Below, in pieces: positions 4,332 through 6,828 of a stretch of DNA of 6,828 nt (the first letter of the stretch is position 1; each line of letters starts with the position of its first letter). The notes beneath the pieces are model-generated. The model was given only the letters and a program-made list of their open reading frames with translations. It did no database searches and had not been told where the DNA came from. Source of the stretch: Candidatus Omnitrophota bacterium (GTDB lineage Bacteria > Omnitrophota > Gorgyraeia > 1-14-0-20-64-10); the NCBI GenBank assembly GCA_023248095.1, contig JAHFFF010000089.1, positions 1 to 6,828 of the forward strand, given 5' to 3'. The position numbers were made by a program, and so were the translations under genes.

Positions 4332-4784
4332 ATGAAAAAGGATAGGATAATGGTTCGGGTCGCCGTTGTTGCAGTTCTCGGGGCCGCGTTGCTCTCCGGG
4401 TATACGGCCAATGCAGAGGCGAGCTGGTTCTGCAACGAGCCCTATCGGGATCATCGCTATGAAGCCCGTCATCACCACAACAGAGGGTGGTACCATCGGG
4501 GTACCCGAGCCTACGTGATCTTCGGGACCCCGGGCGTGACCATCGTGAATACGCTGCCCAGGAGATCTTATAACTGTGGCGATGGTTACCACCAGAGTGT
4601 GCGGGGTGGATATTCGGTTGTTTCGGCCCCGCAGAGTATTGTCGTGAATGTCCCCAACCGGAATGGGAGTTATACACAGGTGACACTTCAGGTGGCAAAC
4701 AACGGAACCTACGTTGGTCCTCAGGGTGAGGTCTATCCCACCCAGCCGACCATGGAACAACTGCAGACGATGTATGGACAATAA
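4332..4784 (+). CDS. Sec-exported His-rich protein with 'NNGTYVGP' C-terminal module
   Basis: A 150-residue exported protein. The N-terminus MKKDRIMVRVAVVAVLGAAL is a classical signal peptide with likely cleavage after TANA (residues 25-28). The mature part opens with a histidine/aromatic-rich stretch (about 40-58, including RHHHNRGWYHRG) that could bind metal. It continues with a short beta-like segment (YVIFGTPGVTIVNTLP, 61-76) and ends with the 50-residue module shared with the upstream lipoprotein. There are cysteines at 34 and 82. The frame is open from an ATG at 4305, but I choose 4332 because GGAGGG (4318-4323) lies 8 bases upstream and the signal peptide then begins with MKK. The gap to the upstream stop is 16 bases, so the two are likely co-expressed. 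The function is unknown; a periplasmic or surface metal- or stress-related protein is plausible. Confidence 0.8.
   Translation: MKKDRIMVRVAVVAVLGAALLSGYTANAEASWFCNEPYRDHRYEARHHHNRGWYHRGTRAYVIFGTPGVTIVNTLPRRSYNCGDGYHQSVRGGYSVVSAPQSIVVNVPNRNGSYTQVTLQVANNGTYVGPQGEVYPTQPTMEQLQTMYGQ
4632..4781 (+). repeat. Duplicated coding module, copy 2 (C-terminus of the exported protein)
   Basis: Partner of 4163-4312, encoding residues 101-150 of the exported protein. The flanking N-terminal regions of the two proteins are unrelated, which points to module shuffling or tandem gene duplication followed by replacement of the N-terminal part. Confidence 0.85.
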
Positions 4785-5357
4785 ATCGAAGATATCGAGC
4801 TGATCCAGCAGGTCCTTTCCGGCCAAAAGGAAGCCTACGCAGATCTTGTGCGGAAGTACCAGGCGCGTACCCTGCGCCTGTGTACTTCTTTGCTGGGTGA
4901 TGCCATCCTGGCCGAAGACGCATCCCAGGAAATCTTCCTCAAGGCCTACCAGGCGCTCAAAGCCTTCCGGGCTAAATCCACCTTCTCGACCTGGTTCTAC
5001 CGGATTGCCAGCAACCACTGCCATGACCTGCTGAGGAAACGGGCCCGGCAGAAGACCGAATCCTGGGATGCGCTGGTGGAGGAGCAGGGGGAACAGGTGC
5101 AGGAGCTGTTCGCGGTTTCCGGCGACCCGAGGACTGCTCTGGAAAACGCCGAGCTGGCGGACAAGATCTTGTCCTGCCTCCCGGCCGGCGCCCGGCTCAT
5201 CCTGACTCTCCGGGAGGTGGAGGGGCTCAGTTACCGGGAGATCGCGGAATCGCTGAGTTGTTCTCTGGACGCGGTCAAGGCCCGCCTCCGCCGGGCCCGT
5301 GAGGAGCTGCAGGATAAATTCCGACACCTTTTGGATTCGGGGACGTCTAAAGAGTAG
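4785..5357 (+). CDS. ECF (RpoE-type) RNA polymerase sigma factor with an abnormal start
   Basis: An extracytoplasmic-function sigma factor. Region 2 is clear (DASQEIFLKAYQALKAF, then STFSTWFYRIASNHCHDLLR), as is region 4 with its HTH (LPAGARLILTLREVEGLSYR, then EIAESLSCSLDAVKARLRRA). Conserved coding also extends upstream of the first normal in-frame start (GTG 4848): codons from 4788 read EDIELIQQVLSGQKEAYADL, a typical region 2.1 N-terminus. Between the upstream gene's TAA (4782-4784, same frame) and 4848 there is no ATG, GTG or TTG. An out-of-frame ATG at 4774 (MDNKS) would join EDIEL if one base were inserted near 4788, giving a normal-length protein of about 194 residues. So this is either a sequencing or genuine indel, or initiation at a non-standard codon (ATC 4785 or CTG 4800). 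It probably directs transcription of its own envelope-response operon. Confidence 0.85.
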   Translation: MEDIELIQQVLSGQKEAYADLVRKYQARTLRLCTSLLGDAILAEDASQEIFLKAYQALKAFRAKSTFSTWFYRIASNHCHDLLRKRARQKTESWDALVEEQGEQVQELFAVSGDPRTALENAELADKILSCLPAGARLILTLREVEGLSYREIAESLSCSLDAVKARLRRAREELQDKFRHLLDSGTSKE

Positions 5358-5367
5358 GAGGATTGGG

Positions 5368-5817
5368 ATGGATCACGAGGTGATGAAAGAGAGGATCCTG
5401 GCGCTGTACGACGGGGAGCTGGCAGGCAATGCTCGCCTGGAGGTGCAGAACCATCTGTCCGGCTGCGCCGAGTGCCGCCGATCCTACGAGCGGTGGCAGA
5501 GGGTGGCGAAGGGGTTGTTCCGGGATCCTCAGGTTCAGCCGTCGGAGCTGTTTGTGTCCCGGGTCATGGAGCGGATCGATGCGTTGGAGCGGCCCCGTCA
5601 TGCGGTGCCATGGACGATCCGGCTTCGCTGGGCCGTGCCGGCCATGGCATTGGCGAGCCTGCTGTTTTTGATCCTGAGACCCGCGCAGCGCTCCGTTTCC
5701 ATCGAGGCCTTGCTGCTTGCGGATGCACGAGAGAACGGCGTAACCCAGTTGGTACTGGCCAGCCGGCAGCCTGCGGCGGATGAGGTGGATGGATCGATCA
5801 TGGAGGCTCAGCTATGA
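5368..5817 (+). CDS. Membrane-anchored zf-HC2 anti-sigma factor
   Basis: A 149-residue anti-sigma factor. The N-terminal cytoplasmic zinc-binding anti-sigma domain contains LALYDGELAG (11-20) and the motif H29-x3-C33-x2-C36. A single membrane helix follows (about 87-104, WAVPAMALASLLFLIL), then a short periplasmic tail of about 45 residues. The usual upstream fourth ligand is not a cysteine here; H3 could serve, or zinc may be absent. It should sequester the ECF sigma factor encoded 10 bases upstream until a periplasmic signal releases it. TAGGAGG (5355-5361) overlaps the sigma stop codon and sits 6 bases before the ATG at 5368, which decides the start over the upstream in-frame ATG at 5299. 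The last codons overlap the next gene as ATGA, so all three are translationally coupled. Confidence 0.85.
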   Translation: MDHEVMKERILALYDGELAGNARLEVQNHLSGCAECRRSYERWQRVAKGLFRDPQVQPSELFVSRVMERIDALERPRHAVPWTIRLRWAVPAMALASLLFLILRPAQRSVSIEALLLADARENGVTQLVLASRQPAADEVDGSIMEAQL

Positions 5818-6212
5818 AAATCGTTTGGAAGCAAGTGTTGGTCTCTTTCGTGCTCGGGGTTATGGTGGGGGCGGCGGGTGTTCACTGGTGCGCCCCGCAC
5901 ACTTTCCACCGACACTGGGGTGGCAAGGAGTTTCAGGCTCGTATGCTGAGGCAGTTTGACTCGAAGCTCAAACTGACGCCGGAACAGCGCAGTCAAGTGG
6001 CCGAGATCCTGGATGGGAAGCGGCAGAAGATTGACGTGCTTCGCGCGGAGATGCGGCCCAAGTTCGAGGAGATTCGCACCTCGACCTCGGCCGAGATTCG
6101 CAGTTTGCTGACGCCGGAGCAACAAAAGAAGTTCGACGCGATTCAGACGGAGTGGGAGGCCGAGGCAAAGAAACGGCACCTCCGTCAGGCCAAAAGAAGG
6201 ATGGAGGACTGA
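5814..6212 (+). CDS. Spy/CpxP/ZraP-like periplasmic LTxxQ protein
   Basis: A 132-residue protein with an N-terminal membrane helix or uncleaved signal (about 7-24, VLVSFVLGVMVGAAGVHW), then a long helical periplasmic domain. Two LTxxQ motifs are present, LTPEQ at 54-58 and LTPEQ at 99-103, the hallmark of the Spy/CpxP/ZraP and 'periplasmic heavy-metal sensor' group. A His/Cys cluster just after the membrane (H24, C26, H29, H32, H34) could bind metal. The start ATG overlaps the anti-sigma stop (ATGA), so the two are coupled. In family context such a protein either chaperones or senses envelope or metal stress and modulates the anti-sigma factor; which applies here cannot be read from sequence. 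It ends at 6212, directly abutting the convergent gene. Confidence 0.82.
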   Translation: MKIVWKQVLVSFVLGVMVGAAGVHWCAPHTFHRHWGGKEFQARMLRQFDSKLKLTPEQRSQVAEILDGKRQKIDVLRAEMRPKFEEIRTSTSAEIRSLLTPEQQKKFDAIQTEWEAEAKKRHLRQAKRRMED

Positions 6213-6828
6213 TTACGTCTGCCGCGGGGGGAGCAGATCGAGCATGACCGAGCAGGCGTTCGGGTCTGCTGAAGGATCTTCGAACCACCAGGGCCGATTA
6301 TTCACCGGAATCGTTTCAGAATCTCCCATCTCAGTCAGGCGACTCATGAGGGCCGTCAGCTGTTTTGGGGTTACCCGGATGCAGTAGCGGCCGGCATAAG
6401 GCCCTTTCGCCTCCAGTACCGCGCATTCCGCCAGGATCCGCGCGATCGTTCCTTTGGCTGCCGCAGGGTCTGCCACGTGCAGGCGAATGTAATATCCCCC
6501 ACCCGGTTTTCCAACAAAGCCGCTGATCGGCGCATGAACGCAATGCATGGCCTGAGCAGAGGCTGCGGACGGCGCAGAAGTATGCAGGCTGGGGAGGTAC
6601 ATTCCATAAAGGAAGAACAGCGCCGTGCCCAATGTCGCCAAGGCCCCGGCCCGCAGTGTGCGGGACCCCATACCCGCCACCCCCGCTTGCAGGGATTGCC
6701 CGTGTGCTGTTTGGCAGGAACTGCACCGGGATAGATGAGCGTAGACTTGTTGCGTGCTCGGCAGGGAAAGCTTGCCCCGCCCATAGGCCACCAGGTGTCT
6801 GCGGACTTCTTTGCACGGGAAAGAGGAT
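6213..6828 (-). CDS. zf-HC2 membrane protein, anti-sigma-like (5' end outside window)
   Basis: The minus-strand frame is open to the window edge. A GTG at 6791 could start it, but the residues upstream (SSFPCKEVRRHL) complete a zinc-binding anti-sigma signature, C-x25-H-x3-C-x2-C, so the true start is probably beyond 6828. Counting from that GTG, the zinc residues are H19, C23 and C26. A membrane helix lies at about 48-66 (AGALATLGTALFFLYGMYL). An external domain of about 110 residues follows, in which GGYYIRLHVADPAAAKGTIA and GRYCIRVTPKQLTALMSRL suggest a beta-alpha-beta, ferredoxin-like fold. That domain is not one I can name. An ECF sigma gene upstream, outside the window, would be the expected partner. 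Its TAA (complement of 6213-6215) abuts the Spy-like gene's stop with zero spacing and no terminator between. Confidence 0.78.
   Translation of the reverse strand, partial: SSFPCKEVRRHLVAYGRGKLSLPSTQQVYAHLSRCSSCQTAHGQSLQAGVAGMGSRTLRAGALATLGTALFFLYGMYLPSLHTSAPSAASAQAMHCVHAPISGFVGKPGGGYYIRLHVADPAAAKGTIARILAECAVLEAKGPYAGRYCIRVTPKQLTALMSRLTEMGDSETIPVNNRPWWFEDPSADPNACSVMLDLLPPRQT

Noticed and set aside
4212..5327. 371-codon minus-strand open frame opposite the module proteins and sigma factor
   Set aside because: It lies antisense to four recognisable domains (the shared module in both exported proteins and sigma regions 2 and 4). No ribosome site or family resemblance is visible.
5403..5420. Third copy of the ACGGGGAG repeat core
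   Set aside because: Only 8-9 bases match, and they encode the expected YDGEL motif of the anti-sigma domain, so this is coincidence.

Overview
The window looks like chromosomal DNA of a GC-rich Gram-negative bacterium. It encodes a lipoprotein, a Sec-exported protein and a Spy/ZraP-like periplasmic protein, and its start sites carry GGAGG-type ribosome binding sites. Nothing in the sequence fixes the taxon. Composition and gene mix would fit an environmental lineage such as Methylomirabilota, Nitrospirota or a deltaproteobacterial group, but that is a guess.

Bases 1-1230 are an accessory patch. A C-terminal gene fragment (2-121) is followed by an AT-rich orphan membrane protein (229-609) and a hicB-hicA toxin-antitoxin pair (743-1179). 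Two imperfect 28-bp direct repeats (157-184 and 1194-1221) bracket these genes.

Bases 1261-3646 form a same-strand block. It holds a compact alternative oxidase of the plastid-terminal-oxidase type (1261-1956) with all six di-iron ligands in place. Next come a probable 38-residue membrane micropeptide (1973-2089) and a polytopic GT-C-like membrane protein (2073-3551). A short remnant reading frame (3548-3646) follows, and a strong intrinsic terminator (3665-3702) closes the block.

Bases 3773-6212 are a second same-strand block that reads as an envelope-stress or metal-response locus. It contains a glycine-zipper/zinc-ribbon lipoprotein and a His-rich exported protein that share a 50-residue C-terminal module. 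They are followed by an ECF sigma factor, a membrane-anchored zf-HC2 anti-sigma factor and a Spy/CpxP/ZraP-like LTxxQ protein. The usual logic of such clusters is that the periplasmic protein senses envelope or metal state, the anti-sigma factor relays it, and the sigma factor switches on the operon. The two exported proteins are candidate outputs or sensors. The sigma gene is odd: its conserved N-terminus lies upstream of any normal in-frame start, directly after the stop codon of the preceding gene. A one-base shift would join it to an ATG at 4774.

A convergent gene (6828-6213, minus strand) is another membrane-anchored zf-HC2 protein, open to the window edge. Its stop codon abuts that of the Spy-like gene with no bases between them.

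I see no tRNA, rRNA, CRISPR array or transposase. The most distinctive items are the sigma-factor start anomaly, the duplicated C-terminal module, the compact alternative oxidase and the repeat-bracketed toxin-antitoxin segment.
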